Source: a virus
Direction: 5' to 3' (one strand)
IMG/VR virus record: IMGVR_UViG_3300049215_000496
Location: 25,082 to 89,081 of that record
DNA: 64,000 nucleotides
Part shown: one piece after another, positions 34,737 through 43,922 of the stretch
Numbering within the stretch: the stretch's first letter is position 1
How the letters are laid out: each line of letters starts with the position of its first letter
Notes under the pieces: generated by a model
Seen by the model: the letters and a program-made list of their open reading frames with translations, nothing else
Databases searched by the model: none
Told to the model about the DNA's origin: nothing
Made by a program: the position numbers and the translations under genes

Positions 34737-36343
34737 TAAATCTTTCCGATGTACACAGCCGCCATTGTCTGAGCGCGTGTCAAACTAGTGTACATCCAAC
34801 GCCGGCCATCTTCTTCGTTCAATCGTACTGACGGTTCAACTATTACAAGCACGAAAGGCCATTGACTTCCTTGCGATTTATGGCTTGTCCACGCATATCC
34901 AAAGTTGACATGAACGTGTGGCGCAACGCTGTCACCCAAATACACGCCTTGCATTCGCGCCCAATTGCTTGCAGCAATTTCTATCGCTTTGGGACCGGCC
35001 GTCAATCGTCCGTGCAACTCTTCCAAAGCGATAGTGACTGTAGCCTTTCCGATCTTGGTCGCACCGAAGCGCGCGTCTTCCTCCACAGGCTTATACTTGT
35101 CAAACACGCGCTCGTAGCTCTCTGGAGCGCTCGACCAGCCTTCGAACGCGAAAGATTCCCCGTTCATCACGCCAGCTTCGTAGGCGTTTTTGAGAACCAT
35201 CAACGGCTCGCCTTTTTGCGGCATCTCGTCGTAGATCCCGAGCATCGCGCGAGCACCTGCGTTGAGCTGGAACCGTGTCACGTTGCGATGGCAGATTGTC
35301 ACACCCCCATTGCGGTATGTCTCCACCAGGCAACCCCACAACTGCGACGTATCGAGGCGGGGAAGCTCAGCAAGAGCACGAATGCCCAAGCCGTTGCGGA
35401 GTCCCATCGACGCACGAATCACAGGCGATCCTTGCGCCTGTCGCAAGACCTCCGTCATTTCTATCCGCTCGGCTTTCCACGCTGCCGCGAATTCCGGAAG
35501 CAGTACCGAGAACGGAGGAGAATTCGGAGGCAACACAGGAGGCAACTGAAATCCGTCTCCGATGAGCACGAGGCACAGCCCTAACTGCGTGCAGATCGTG
35601 TTCACGTCTTTCCACAGCTCGGGGCTGACCATCGAGGCTTCGTCAAGAATGACGAGACGTGAACGCGGCACAGCTATGTCATCGGGCAGACGCCGCACGA
35701 ACCGCACAGTGCCTGTTTTTTCGTCTTCTTTTGGTTTGTAGATCCACCGGTGGATCGTTTCAGCGTGCAGGCTCGTTGCCTCTCGAACACGCAACGCAGC
35801 TTTCCCTGTTGGTGTGATAACAATTGGTGTTCCGTGCTCAGCCGCAAGTGCACGTATCAGCGTCGTTTTCCCGACGCCGGCAAATCCGGCGATCACGCAC
35901 AGTCCGTAACCGGATTTGCTCTTGATTCGTCGCACGGCCGCTGCGGCATTCTCCTGTCCTTCGGTGAGCGCGAACGGTAGCGGTTCGATCTTTTGCTCTT
36001 CAACGATTGGCGGCGCTGCGCGCGGGGCGTCCTCGTATGCTGTCGCGATCCAGCGCCCAACACGACGCTCTATCCGTTTTGCCAGATCGATGAACCCTAG
36101 CTCGTGCACACGGAAGATGGCTGCGCGTAGGTGGTCCGGTGCTAGCGTGTTGCTGGCAATGGCGTGCATGATATAATTGACGAGAATTCGATCAGCTTCG
36201 GCAAGCGCTCGCGTGTCGTAGCTGTTTTGCACGACGCAGTCAGGACCAAGAGCAATCTCAGCAGAGATTGCATCAGTCAGTGGGCGGCCACAAGCCGCAC
36301 AGTTAGACGAAACGTACGGCTGAATAGCTACTGCGACTGTCAC
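34736..36343 (-). CDS. RecD/Dda-like DNA helicase
   Basis: Encodes 535 aa from GTG 36343 with SD GGAGG. An N-terminal zinc knuckle (CAACGRPL, plus C36) precedes the SF1 core. Walker A is GFAGVGKTT at ~153-161, Walker B is LVILDEAS at ~230-237, and a GDGFQLPPV motif III follows. The UvrD_C_2-type ending has YAWTSHKSQGSQW and MYTSLTRAQ. It unwinds DNA 5'-3' by family analogy and pairs with the adjacent primase and polymerase. Confidence 0.88.
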   Translation of the reverse strand: MTVAVAIQPYVSSNCAACGRPLTDAISAEIALGPDCVVQNSYDTRALAEADRILVNYIMHAIASNTLAPDHLRAAIFRVHELGFIDLAKRIERRVGRWIATAYEDAPRAAPPIVEEQKIEPLPFALTEGQENAAAAVRRIKSKSGYGLCVIAGFAGVGKTTLIRALAAEHGTPIVITPTGKAALRVREATSLHAETIHRWIYKPKEDEKTGTVRFVRRLPDDIAVPRSRLVILDEASMVSPELWKDVNTICTQLGLCLVLIGDGFQLPPVLPPNSPPFSVLLPEFAAAWKAERIEMTEVLRQAQGSPVIRASMGLRNGLGIRALAELPRLDTSQLWGCLVETYRNGGVTICHRNVTRFQLNAGARAMLGIYDEMPQKGEPLMVLKNAYEAGVMNGESFAFEGWSSAPESYERVFDKYKPVEEDARFGATKIGKATVTIALEELHGRLTAGPKAIEIAASNWARMQGVYLGDSVAPHVHVNFGYAWTSHKSQGSQWPFVLVIVEPSVRLNEEDGRRWMYTSLTRAQTMAAVYIGKI

Positions 36344-36498
36344 CTATACGCCTCCAACAAGATCACCCGGGCTTCCAACTCGAACACGCGCCTCTTCAGA
36401 TGCACAACACCGACCGTCAAGGCCGAAACGACATTCACCAACACGAACAGCCCCGACACGAGTAGCAGTTTCCTCGCATCGGGGCTTCGAAAACTCAC
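36340..36498 (-). CDS. 52-aa TM plus coiled-coil microprotein
   Basis: GTG 36498 overlaps the upstream stop and the TGA overlaps the helicase GTG. One TM segment (LLLVSGLFVLVNVVSALTVG) is followed by a charged heptad-like helix (LKRRVFELEARVILLEAY). Membrane tethering of the replication machinery is a speculative possibility. Confidence 0.55.
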   Translation of the reverse strand: MSFRSPDARKLLLVSGLFVLVNVVSALTVGVVHLKRRVFELEARVILLEAYR

Positions 36499-37058
36499 GC
36501 CGTCAGATCTCGACTCGACAACATGTTGCGCGGGACGAACCCGACAAATGTGTGGGCATTGCCCGCTCCACCAATACGCACCGGCGGAGTCTTCGTGGAT
36601 GGGTCGCACGAATCGGAAACGAAAAATTCCTCAGTTCCTTTGAGCTTCAACTGCTTCCCGATCACCTCCAATCCCTCCGGCTTGAGGAACACACGCATCC
36701 CTGGCTGAATCGTGAATCCACGCCCCTTGGTCCGCACGGGCTTGTAGCCTGTCGCGGCAAGGTCCGCCAGGGCTGCGGACATTTCGGTCAGATCACGAAC
36801 CAGATCCGGACCGAACTCTTCAGGTATCGGCAGCTCCTTCGTGCCGAACGGGAACGTCTTCATCTTGTTGTGCAGCTTCTGCACGAAGCGCGCATAGTTC
36901 GCGAACTTGACCGCGGCGTTGCCCGCCGGGTTGTCTCGCCAAGCCGGAGGCTTCGGCTGTGCCGCGCGAGCTGCGCGAGCTTTCACCAAGCCAGCTGTGC
37001 TCCTCTTCTTACTGCTAGATGAAACGCCATTCCTGCTAGCACCATTCGTCTTCGACAT
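36495..37058 (-). CDS. basic hypothetical protein
   Basis: Encodes 187 aa; strong SD AGGAGG before ATG 37058. Ser/Lys/Arg-rich N-terminal ~40 residues, then a folded domain with GMRVFLKPEGLEVIG and a Gly-rich GGAGNAHTFVGFVPR. Nucleic-acid binding is likely from composition; between polymerase and helicase genes. Confidence 0.65.
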   Translation of the reverse strand: MSKTNGASRNGVSSSSKKRSTAGLVKARAARAAQPKPPAWRDNPAGNAAVKFANYARFVQKLHNKMKTFPFGTKELPIPEEFGPDLVRDLTEMSAALADLAATGYKPVRTKGRGFTIQPGMRVFLKPEGLEVIGKQLKLKGTEEFFVSDSCDPSTKTPPVRIGGAGNAHTFVGFVPRNMLSSRDLTA

Positions 37059-37091
37059 AACGATTTCCTCCTGGTTTACTGTTGAACATTG

Positions 37092-39551
37092 TCAGCTCGC
37101 GGCCTTCCAGTCATCTGCCGCTTTAGCTACGGCAGGGAAGTACATCGGGCCAATGCGTTTTTGCATAACACGTTCTACGATTTTTTTCACATGTTCTGTT
37201 TCGTGAGCACCACATTCTACGACGAGCTGATCGTGTCCTTGAATAACTAAGCCCCGGTGCTGTACAAAATCGAACGGGTATGACGCCACAAGAGCCATCA
37301 CGGCATCGTTTTGCATATCAGCTGACGCTCCTTGGATGGGGTGATTTCCCATCTCTTCGCGCTTTTCTCCTCCGATGAAAAACCGCTTTCGCTGGTGATA
37401 GGCTGTGGCGATGAACCCGTGACTACGCCAACCCAAGATCAGCTTTCGCTTCCACTCGACTATTGCCGGGTGAACCTTCCACCACAGGTTGTACACCCGC
37501 TCGACCTCGGCTAACGTGATATGAGGGAACAGCGGTTCAAGATTGTCGTTTCGAAGCAGCGACAGTGTTCGATAGATTGTTGGCGTACCAGCATCGTACG
37601 ACAGTGCATACACGAAGCGCTTGACGAAGTTCCGCACTTCATCGTTCACGTCCTCAGGCTTGCACCTGAACAAACTGCACGCATTGAATATGTGCACGTC
37701 CGGGCCACGCTTTTCATCGAACGCCTTGAACGCTTCGATCAGCGGCTCGTCGCCGGCAAGCAGCGCGATCTGGCGAAGCTCGACGGCGCTCATGTCAGCC
37801 GCGACGAACTTGTTTCCGGGCGCGGGCTTGAACATCGCACGCAATTTCTTCGGGATGTTCTGACAATTCGGGTCGCTTGAGCCCCATCGTCCAGATCGCT
37901 TGCCGGGGCGCCACGATGAGCGAACGCGACCGTCCGCGTGCACAATCGGGCCGCCTTCGATATGCCCGTCTACGATGTGCCCTGTGTTCACACCAAGCAG
38001 CTTCTCGGCTTCCCGATACCCGAGCAGCCCATGGATGACCTTGCGCGCACGATCGTCGAGTCCTACCGCCAGCAAATCCAGCAGCGTCGGTTCGTCCGTC
38101 GACGGATCTCCGGAATCCGTCATGTGCTCATCGAGCATGGGCAGCCCTAGATCGTGATAGAGCAGCTTGCGCACCTGAACAGGAGATCCTGGATTGATAT
38201 CTCGGCCCGCGATCTCAACAAACTCTCGTTTCAAGCGATCAGATTTCTCTTGATACTCAGCCGCGAACTTCCAGCGCATTGCCGGATCAATCCAGATCCC
38301 GAGCGCCGCCATCGATCGCGCGATTCGGAACAGCTCGGCGTCCAGGTTGTAGATGTGCTCTTGCTTCGCCCACGACACATTTTGTATCACGTACGGCTCG
38401 GACAGATACGTGACGGCGATGTCGTACGACAGATACTTGTCTAGCGTTGCGTCGTCTTTGATCTCAGAATGCTTGGCATCGTCCTTCCAAAATCTGGCGT
38501 CTGTGTACATCGATCCAAGAAAATCCAATCTGTGAGGCAATTCGGACGTAGGCCCTATCTGATGTGCGATCATGGTGTCGAACGATGTGTCGTCACGCAG
38601 AGGCACCCCATGCCGATGCAACACGATCGAATCGAAGCCGATTCCGTTGTGGAGCACCACGTGCTGGTCTGTCTGGAAGTACCCCGCGATCACACGCTGG
38701 CACGTTTCGATTTCGTGCTCCGGCATCAACAGGTGGCCCCGCACGCTCAACGGTGCGTAGATCATGACTTCGCGATCGGTTCCTATGCCGATCCGACGCA
38801 ACCGGCACGACCAAGCGTCTTTCCCGTCGGTCTCGACGTCAACGGCAACGCGTGGGCGCGGCACCGCCAAGAAGTTGTAGATCTCCGTGGCGGTCTTTGG
38901 AACGAAATACAGCGGGTCCTGCCACGTGTTTCCCCCACGCGACAGGCGCACGGCTTTGGCGACGTCTGCATGGAACAGCGGGCGCTGCACCCGCCCCTCT
39001 TCACGCATCACAAACGCAGCGTGCAGGATCGGCAACGCTGGAGGGCCGTTCGGGATCTGAACAGGCGTGCCACGCAGCTTGGTGATGCTCCCTCCAATGC
39101 CCACGGCTGTGAGACTCGCGGAGCCCATCAAGATCACGAAGCGGGTGCGAGCAAGTTCAGCCTGGAGCCGAGGGCGGCAGCATTCGATGGGAGAGGGCAC
39201 CCCCTGCTTCTTGCACTGCTGAAGATAGCGCTTCAGATCCGTGCCTGGCGGACGGCACAAAATACTGTTCGTGAAACCTGTGTGCTGTGGATCGGCCCCC
39301 GCAGTCCGTAGCGCCGTACGAATCTCACGCCCAGCGGCACCGACTTGTGTTTTCCCTTCTGAGATTTCTGTAGATCCCGGCGCTTCCGCGACCACAAGCA
39401 ACGCGATTTCGCCGTCAGGCAGAGACGGCGGAACTGGGCCTTGACCACTGTTCCGCAAACTACATTCGCTACATTTCGCACCCGCAGCGACGGCAAAATC
39501 ATGCTGTGGACCTAGCGCACCAGCAACAAAATCAAATGCACTACTGGACAC
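37092..39551 (-). CDS. polA: family A DNA polymerase with N-terminal uracil-DNA-glycosylase-like domain
   Basis: Encodes 819 aa; GTG 39551 has a good SD (GGAGGAG), and GTG 39572 overlapping the upstream stop is the alternative. Residues ~25-200 resemble family 4/5 uracil-DNA glycosylases (CSECSLR, VVAEAPG, FTNSILCRPPG, RFVILMGSASL). Next is a DEDD 3'-5' exonuclease (VAVDVETDG, LHNGIGFDS). The polymerase domain has motif A AADMSAVELR with D586, motif B around K644, and motif C IQGHDQLVVE with H773-D774. The usual HDE reads HDQ, and motif B is atypical. A UDG-polymerase fusion is known from SPO1-like phages. Confidence 0.93.
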   Translation of the reverse strand: MSSSAFDFVAGALGPQHDFAVAAGAKCSECSLRNSGQGPVPPSLPDGEIALLVVAEAPGSTEISEGKTQVGAAGREIRTALRTAGADPQHTGFTNSILCRPPGTDLKRYLQQCKKQGVPSPIECCRPRLQAELARTRFVILMGSASLTAVGIGGSITKLRGTPVQIPNGPPALPILHAAFVMREEGRVQRPLFHADVAKAVRLSRGGNTWQDPLYFVPKTATEIYNFLAVPRPRVAVDVETDGKDAWSCRLRRIGIGTDREVMIYAPLSVRGHLLMPEHEIETCQRVIAGYFQTDQHVVLHNGIGFDSIVLHRHGVPLRDDTSFDTMIAHQIGPTSELPHRLDFLGSMYTDARFWKDDAKHSEIKDDATLDKYLSYDIAVTYLSEPYVIQNVSWAKQEHIYNLDAELFRIARSMAALGIWIDPAMRWKFAAEYQEKSDRLKREFVEIAGRDINPGSPVQVRKLLYHDLGLPMLDEHMTDSGDPSTDEPTLLDLLAVGLDDRARKVIHGLLGYREAEKLLGVNTGHIVDGHIEGGPIVHADGRVRSSWRPGKRSGRWGSSDPNCQNIPKKLRAMFKPAPGNKFVAADMSAVELRQIALLAGDEPLIEAFKAFDEKRGPDVHIFNACSLFRCKPEDVNDEVRNFVKRFVYALSYDAGTPTIYRTLSLLRNDNLEPLFPHITLAEVERVYNLWWKVHPAIVEWKRKLILGWRSHGFIATAYHQRKRFFIGGEKREEMGNHPIQGASADMQNDAVMALVASYPFDFVQHRGLVIQGHDQLVVECGAHETEHVKKIVERVMQKRIGPMYFPAVAKAADDWKAAS

Positions 39552-39568
39552 GCAACGGCTCCTCCACC

Positions 39569-39748
39569 TCACTCTTCGACGGTCATGTGCTCTACTGATT
39601 CGAACGGCCAGTAGTGCGTCTTGCCGTCTTGTTCGATCTCAAACAACCCGTCCTCCGATCCGATCGACGTCACGTTCTCGTACACGATTGGTGACGATGC
39701 GCTAGGCGCTTTGGTCACAACAGTAACTTTCGCTAGATCCTTGCCCAT
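39569..39748 (-). CDS. 59-aa hypothetical protein
   Basis: ATG 39748 with SD GGAGGAAT; its stop overlaps the alternative polymerase GTG 39572. Beta-rich, acidic at the C-terminus (THYWPFESVEHMTVEE). Unknown, but in the core of the replication operon. Confidence 0.6.
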   Translation of the reverse strand: MGKDLAKVTVVTKAPSASSPIVYENVTSIGSEDGLFEIEQDGKTHYWPFESVEHMTVEE

Positions 39749-39751
39749 GGC

Positions 39752-40504
39752 TCATTCCTCCAAGAAAAGACGTTTGGTGTCACTTCCGAACGATATCCCC
39801 CCATCCAACCCTGCTGTACTGCACGCGTGCATGAACCGTGTCGCCACGGTCCGATAGTGATCGAGTGTGATTCGACCACGCATGAGTTGATACCGAAAAA
39901 ACAGGAACGTCGTGCGCGCAACATCGACTAGGCAGTACGATTCGATTTTCTGTGCCTGCCCAGCCGCGAACATCCCCGCGACCTTTGATCCATCCATCCC
40001 ACCCTTCCCCGGCAATCCGATGATCTGTGAGAACTGATCGAGAGAAAACCCTGCGCGCCCGACGAGCCCGTACTCCGTGAGCTGATCGAACAGATCAAGA
40101 TGGTCGTCCTTGTACCGGTTCCGAAACCCCCCTCCGTACCATCCCTGCGCAACGCCGTGCCTCAACGCGCGCAGAGACAGCACGGGCATGTCGAACGATC
40201 GCCCGTTGAATGATACGAGCGTGGCCCGGTTCTGATCGGCGAACGCGTTCCAAGCGACGAGTAGAGCGCGTTCATCCTCCCCGAACGTGGTGGTCCCTGC
40301 CACGCCCATGTTGACCACATCCAGCTCTTCGTTGAGCAGCACGTAGCCGATCGCGACAGGTCTGTGGGCGAAATGAGGAGGGAACTCGTCTTTCTTTGCC
40401 CGCGGTTTTCGTTTCGGCGCAATATCCGTTGGCGGCGAAGTCGCGGGGGCTGTCCACAGCGCTGGATCCGGCACCGTCTCAATGTCGAACACGAGAAACG
40501 ACAT
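39752..40504 (-). CDS. DnaQ-like 3'-5' exonuclease
   Basis: Encodes 250 aa from ATG 40504. DEDDy motifs: FDIETVPD at the N-terminus, FNGRSFDMPVL in the middle, and CLVDVARTTFLFFRY at the end. This matches the group of stand-alone exonucleases related to the proofreading domain of family B polymerases. It could supply extra proofreading or degrade host DNA. Confidence 0.85.
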   Translation of the reverse strand: MSFLVFDIETVPDPALWTAPATSPPTDIAPKRKPRAKKDEFPPHFAHRPVAIGYVLLNEELDVVNMGVAGTTTFGEDERALLVAWNAFADQNRATLVSFNGRSFDMPVLSLRALRHGVAQGWYGGGFRNRYKDDHLDLFDQLTEYGLVGRAGFSLDQFSQIIGLPGKGGMDGSKVAGMFAAGQAQKIESYCLVDVARTTFLFFRYQLMRGRITLDHYRTVATRFMHACSTAGLDGGISFGSDTKRLFLEE

Positions 40505-40791
40505 CACAGCCCTCGTGTGATACCGGGTTGCTTCATCGTATCGGGATTGCTGTGCGCAAATGCTTCAAAGCGTGCGATTAGTTCATCGACTTGCTTGAGC
40601 TGAAAATCGTTGCATCCGTCACCGATACACAGTGCGCGATAGTTTCGCAGCATCGGCAGCGCGAGACGATCACGTGCGCGGAACAAGATCAACGGCTCTT
40701 CGTCTGGAATGACGACGCCATTTCCTGTCTTGACGATCTGTCCTTGATCGTCGACATGGTGCTTAAGGTCTATCTTACGAAGAATGGCCAT
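40504..40791 (-). CDS. hypothetical phage protein
   Basis: Encodes 95 aa; SD AGGAG before ATG 40791. Opens with a basic strand (LRKIDLKHHVDDQGQIV) and an acidic-aliphatic segment (PDEEPLILFRARDRLALP). Its stop overlaps the exonuclease start. No family name assigned. Confidence 0.6.
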   Translation of the reverse strand: MAILRKIDLKHHVDDQGQIVKTGNGVVIPDEEPLILFRARDRLALPMLRNYRALCIGDGCNDFQLKQVDELIARFEAFAHSNPDTMKQPGITRGL

Positions 40792-40811
40792 TGAGATCTC
40801 CTTTCAAGTGC

Positions 40812-40876
40812 TCCGGAGCGGTCAGGGAGACTTCCTCTCGGACGTCGCTGTACGCTCTTTCCCTGCCCGCTCCGGA
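40812..40876 (-). promoter_or_regulatory. long intergenic hairpin in the replication operon
   Basis: TCCGGAGCGG (40812-40821) pairs perfectly with CCGCTCCGGA (40867-40876). After one mismatch, six more pairs and a G-T pair extend the stem, leaving a ~27-nt loop. No U-run follows on the transcribed strand, so a plain terminator is unlikely; RNA processing, stability or attenuation between the ssDNA-binding gene and the 95-aa gene is more likely. Confidence 0.65.
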
Positions 40877-40888
40877 AGCTCGAAAAAC

Positions 40889-41821
40889 CTACGACCCTGC
40901 TCCCGGAGCAGGCGGAAACGGGAACGCCGGTGCGCCTCCCGGTTGCGGTGCAACTGCCGCGGGAGGCGGCGGGAACGTAAACGCTTGTGCCGGTGCAGCA
41001 GCTTGCGGAACTGGCGGAAACTGGAACGACGCCGCCGGAACGGGAAGGCCCCCGTTGGGTGCTGCGGGAGCAAACGCGAATCCTTGCTGTGGTGCCATCG
41101 TCGGCGGTAGCGTTGATGGCACGGACGGCGCGGCTTGCTGCATCGGAGCTGCCGAAGCGGGTGCCGGAACTGCGCCAGCGAACGGCGATGCGGGCGCACC
41201 GGGCAAGCCCATTCCGCTCATTCCAGGAAACGACGACGGCAGACCTGCGGGGAGCGCACCGACAGCGCCAGCACCCGCACCGCCTTTGACCTTGGCCGGC
41301 CAACGGTGCTTCTTCGCAACAACTGCCTGATCATACTCCGTCTTGGTCACGAACGCATCGACGCCAGTGCGTTGCGCCCCGCTGCTATCGAGGTACGCGC
41401 CCGTGCGTCCGTAGCAGATCTGATTCGTGAACATCCCTGTCGTGTAACGCAAACCCGCACGCGCTACGTCGAGCCCTCCGGTGATCGAGCGGATCAGCCC
41501 ACGCCACGTGAACCAGATATCTTTGGTGGTTGTTCGCGGGTCGGACAGGAACTTCGAGAGCATCTTGCCCCGCGCGTCCTCGTCCACGATCTCCAAATTC
41601 AGGAATACGCCAGCAGCCTTTCCTGAATCGTGCCGAGAGGACTCCTTGGTGATCCGCATCGCATAGTATCCGTCGGTGTCGAGCGTGTCTGTTGTGTCGA
41701 ACGGCTCCCAGCTTGCGTCAGGCGGGATATCGAGCACAAATCCTGTCCCGGAAGGCTGTGCTGCTTGTGGTTGCTGCGCGCCCGGTACCGCGCCCATTCC
41801 GGGAAATGCTCCAAATGACAT
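40889..41821 (-). CDS. ssDNA-binding (DUF669-like) protein with Pro/Ala tail
   Basis: Encodes 310 aa from ATG 41821, SD CAGGAG. Residues ~30-170 form a beta-rich domain with YYAMRITKESSRHDSGKA and FLNLEIVDEDARGKML, as in phage DUF669 / OB-fold ssDNA-binding proteins. The remaining ~140 residues are Pro/Ala/Gly/Phe-rich and probably disordered, perhaps a partner-docking tail. Linked to the Sak4-like ATPase downstream of its promoter region. Confidence 0.72.
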   Translation of the reverse strand: MSFGAFPGMGAVPGAQQPQAAQPSGTGFVLDIPPDASWEPFDTTDTLDTDGYYAMRITKESSRHDSGKAAGVFLNLEIVDEDARGKMLSKFLSDPRTTTKDIWFTWRGLIRSITGGLDVARAGLRYTTGMFTNQICYGRTGAYLDSSGAQRTGVDAFVTKTEYDQAVVAKKHRWPAKVKGGAGAGAVGALPAGLPSSFPGMSGMGLPGAPASPFAGAVPAPASAAPMQQAAPSVPSTLPPTMAPQQGFAFAPAAPNGGLPVPAASFQFPPVPQAAAPAQAFTFPPPPAAVAPQPGGAPAFPFPPAPGAGS

Positions 41822-41861
41822 AACTAGCTCCTGTTGTTTGTTGGTTTACGGAAGACGAAAT

Positions 41862-42644
41862 TCAAAGCCCCGGATACGGCGGGGTCCGCGATCTAAGAAA
41901 CGCCCCGAGATCCGCAGGCACAACCATCTGATTGCATCCCTCGCGGTTCTTCACCCGCCACGAGCGAACATCCTGCGGCATCCCGAACGTACCGAGAGAC
42001 TCCGGCCAGATCTCCCCGCCGGTGTAGTACACCCGCATCGGCGCGCGCCCTGGAATTGTCAGCCAATCGACACGTAAGACCGAATCCAGCAACCCGAAAT
42101 AGTTGTCCGTCATGGTCTTCGGGACCATCGCCGGACCGCCCGCGTAGAACACGCCGTCGAGCACCGCGGGGGGCGCCGAATGCGCGATGAACACACTGTG
42201 CAAGCCGATCTGGCGGATCCACTCGCGCAAGTTGTACAGCACCGCACGCATCTCCGTCGGGATCGCGAACTTGTTCCGGTTGCCCGCGAAGCGCGCTTCA
42301 AGTTCCTTGTACACGTAGTTGCAGAACGTGCTGAAGCCGTCGATCACACCCGCAACGTACTTGTCGCGGTTCTGCGCGAGCCATGCGATTGTCTCTGTCA
42401 TTTGAGTCCACGTTTTCACTGTGTCGCGTGGATGATCCGGAATTGGATAGCCCCGTGCTGCAATCGATTTGAGAGCACCGTCTTCGCACGGAATGAAAAA
42501 CGCACGACAGCGACCGTCCTTGAAGAAAGCCTCGTATGAGTCTGTCGTCTTTTTCATGCCGGGACCGCCATACAGTAAGACGTTGGCCGGCGTAGAGACG
42601 ACGTTTGCTTGGGCTTGTGCACCTGTGACGATCTCGATGCTCAC
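41862..42644 (-). CDS. Sak4-like RecA-fold ATPase (AAA_24)
   Basis: Encodes 260 aa from ATG 42644. Walker A YGGPGMKKTT at ~25-34 and Walker B VAGVIDGFSTF near 95-105 match phage nucleotide-binding proteins of the Sak4 group, which anneal or pair single strands. Neighbouring ssDNA-binding protein and PD-(D/E)XK nuclease complete a recombination cassette. Confidence 0.82.
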   Translation of the reverse strand: MSIEIVTGAQAQANVVSTPANVLLYGGPGMKKTTDSYEAFFKDGRCRAFFIPCEDGALKSIAARGYPIPDHPRDTVKTWTQMTETIAWLAQNRDKYVAGVIDGFSTFCNYVYKELEARFAGNRNKFAIPTEMRAVLYNLREWIRQIGLHSVFIAHSAPPAVLDGVFYAGGPAMVPKTMTDNYFGLLDSVLRVDWLTIPGRAPMRVYYTGGEIWPESLGTFGMPQDVRSWRVKNREGCNQMVVPADLGAFLRSRTPPYPGL

Positions 42645-42871
42645 GATTTCATATTCCGTGTTGCAAGCAAATCTGTGAGCAGCTCTTCAAGCCAAGGCAT
42701 CACAACCTGAAGTTTTTCGTCTCGTGAAGATTTCCAGGTGATCGAAGATAGCGCTTGCAGTTGTTCTTCCAGGCACCATCTTTTATCATCAAAGAACTTT
42801 TTAAGCTGGGCCGCACGGTTCTCACGTGCGACGAAAGCCATAGAACCCAGCTTCAATTGTTTGACAGGCAT
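42641..42871 (-). CDS. helical hypothetical protein
   Basis: Encodes 76 aa, stop overlapping the Sak4 start. Charged, Trp-containing helices (WCLEEQLQALSSITW). No family recognised. Confidence 0.5.
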   Translation of the reverse strand: MPVKQLKLGSMAFVARENRAAQLKKFFDDKRWCLEEQLQALSSITWKSSRDEKLQVVMPWLEELLTDLLATRNMKS

Positions 42872-43065
42872 TGAAGTGTCGTGCCGTCACTTGTGCTTTG
42901 AAGAATTTCAGCCAACACCCGCCGTGCTTGAGCGCTCTGCCCTTGCACGAGATCGTGTAGCATCTCTGGCGAGACACCAACGGACAGGGCCATCTCGACC
43001 GCCATCCGGAACAACACCACGACTTCGTCTTCGTGGGGCGCCTTCGGTTTTCCTGTTTCGGCCAT
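42853..43065 (-). CDS. helical hypothetical protein
   Basis: Encodes 70 aa from ATG 43065 with SD GGGAG. Acidic start, hydrophobic helix (VVVLFRMAVEMALSVGV) that looks amphipathic rather than membrane-spanning. Overlaps the next gene by 19 nt. Confidence 0.5.
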   Translation of the reverse strand: MAETGKPKAPHEDEVVVLFRMAVEMALSVGVSPEMLHDLVQGQSAQARRVLAEILQSTSDGTTLQCLSNN

Positions 43066-43067
43066 AA

Positions 43068-43922
43068 TCAATACTCCCTTCGTCTGTATTCGACCAACCG
43101 AGACGTTCCGTCCTCGCACAGCGGCTTGAACTCGCACGCTCCGTACGGTGTGTAACAAGCATTCGTGTTGCGCGGCCGGATCATCGGGTCCGGAAACGCC
43201 TTTTTCACAGCCGCCCGCTGCGCTAGATAATACGCTGTGTCCTTCGCGAAGTGGTTGTACGCCTCAACAGATACAGGCACCGCGAAGCGCCCGAACGTCG
43301 GAGGTGACAACGGTGTTGGCTTGCCCCCACGGGTGATGCCGTTGATGTACACGCGCTTGATGTCGTAACCGTTCGCTCGCGCCAGAATGAGATTCGTGAG
43401 CATTTGGCGATCCATTGACAGAGAACTCCCCGTCGAACGCGGGAGCGTCCCTTTGATCTTGTGATCGGCCAGAATCAGATCGCCGTACTCCATCGCGATC
43501 AAATCTGTGCGGCACGTGAAAAAATCTTCCCCGAGCTGCCACTGGAACTGATGCTCGACGAGAACAGGAACCCACGAATCGTTCTGATACTGATGTGCGT
43601 ACCACGCGAAGATTCCTTTACAGAGATCTGTCAGGTCTTGCCGAGAGATCGCCGTCGAAAGCTTGTCGATAGCGTCGTACGGATCGGCGTAGACCACCCA
43701 CGCTGGTCGGGTTGGAAGCTTCGCGGCGTAGTGGTACGCGAGCGCCGCGTGCACGAGAGACCCGATCGGCAACGCGTCTTTCTCGACGAGCGGGGTGAGC
43801 TTGGCTTCGTAGTTGAAACCTTCTAGCTGCGGACACGAACTGAACGCATTGAGCCGGTAAGGCCCCGCACCACGGACATTCTTGTCTCCGGGCCAGATCG
43901 GAACGTGCGGAAGACTGCTCAT
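43068..43922 (-). CDS. PD-(D/E)XK nuclease, RecB/Cas4-like
   Basis: Encodes 284 aa. Motifs include IGSLVHAALAYHY, VEHQFQW, the core TDLIAMEYGDLILADHKIKG carrying D and D-x-K, and the helix MDRQMLTNLILARA with the QxxxY-like region. A C-terminal cluster (ACYTPYGACEFKPLC) resembles the Cys set of 4Fe-4S RecB-family nucleases. Likely a 5' end-processing exonuclease acting with Sak4. Confidence 0.85.
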   Translation of the reverse strand: MSSLPHVPIWPGDKNVRGAGPYRLNAFSSCPQLEGFNYEAKLTPLVEKDALPIGSLVHAALAYHYAAKLPTRPAWVVYADPYDAIDKLSTAISRQDLTDLCKGIFAWYAHQYQNDSWVPVLVEHQFQWQLGEDFFTCRTDLIAMEYGDLILADHKIKGTLPRSTGSSLSMDRQMLTNLILARANGYDIKRVYINGITRGGKPTPLSPPTFGRFAVPVSVEAYNHFAKDTAYYLAQRAAVKKAFPDPMIRPRNTNACYTPYGACEFKPLCEDGTSRLVEYRRREY

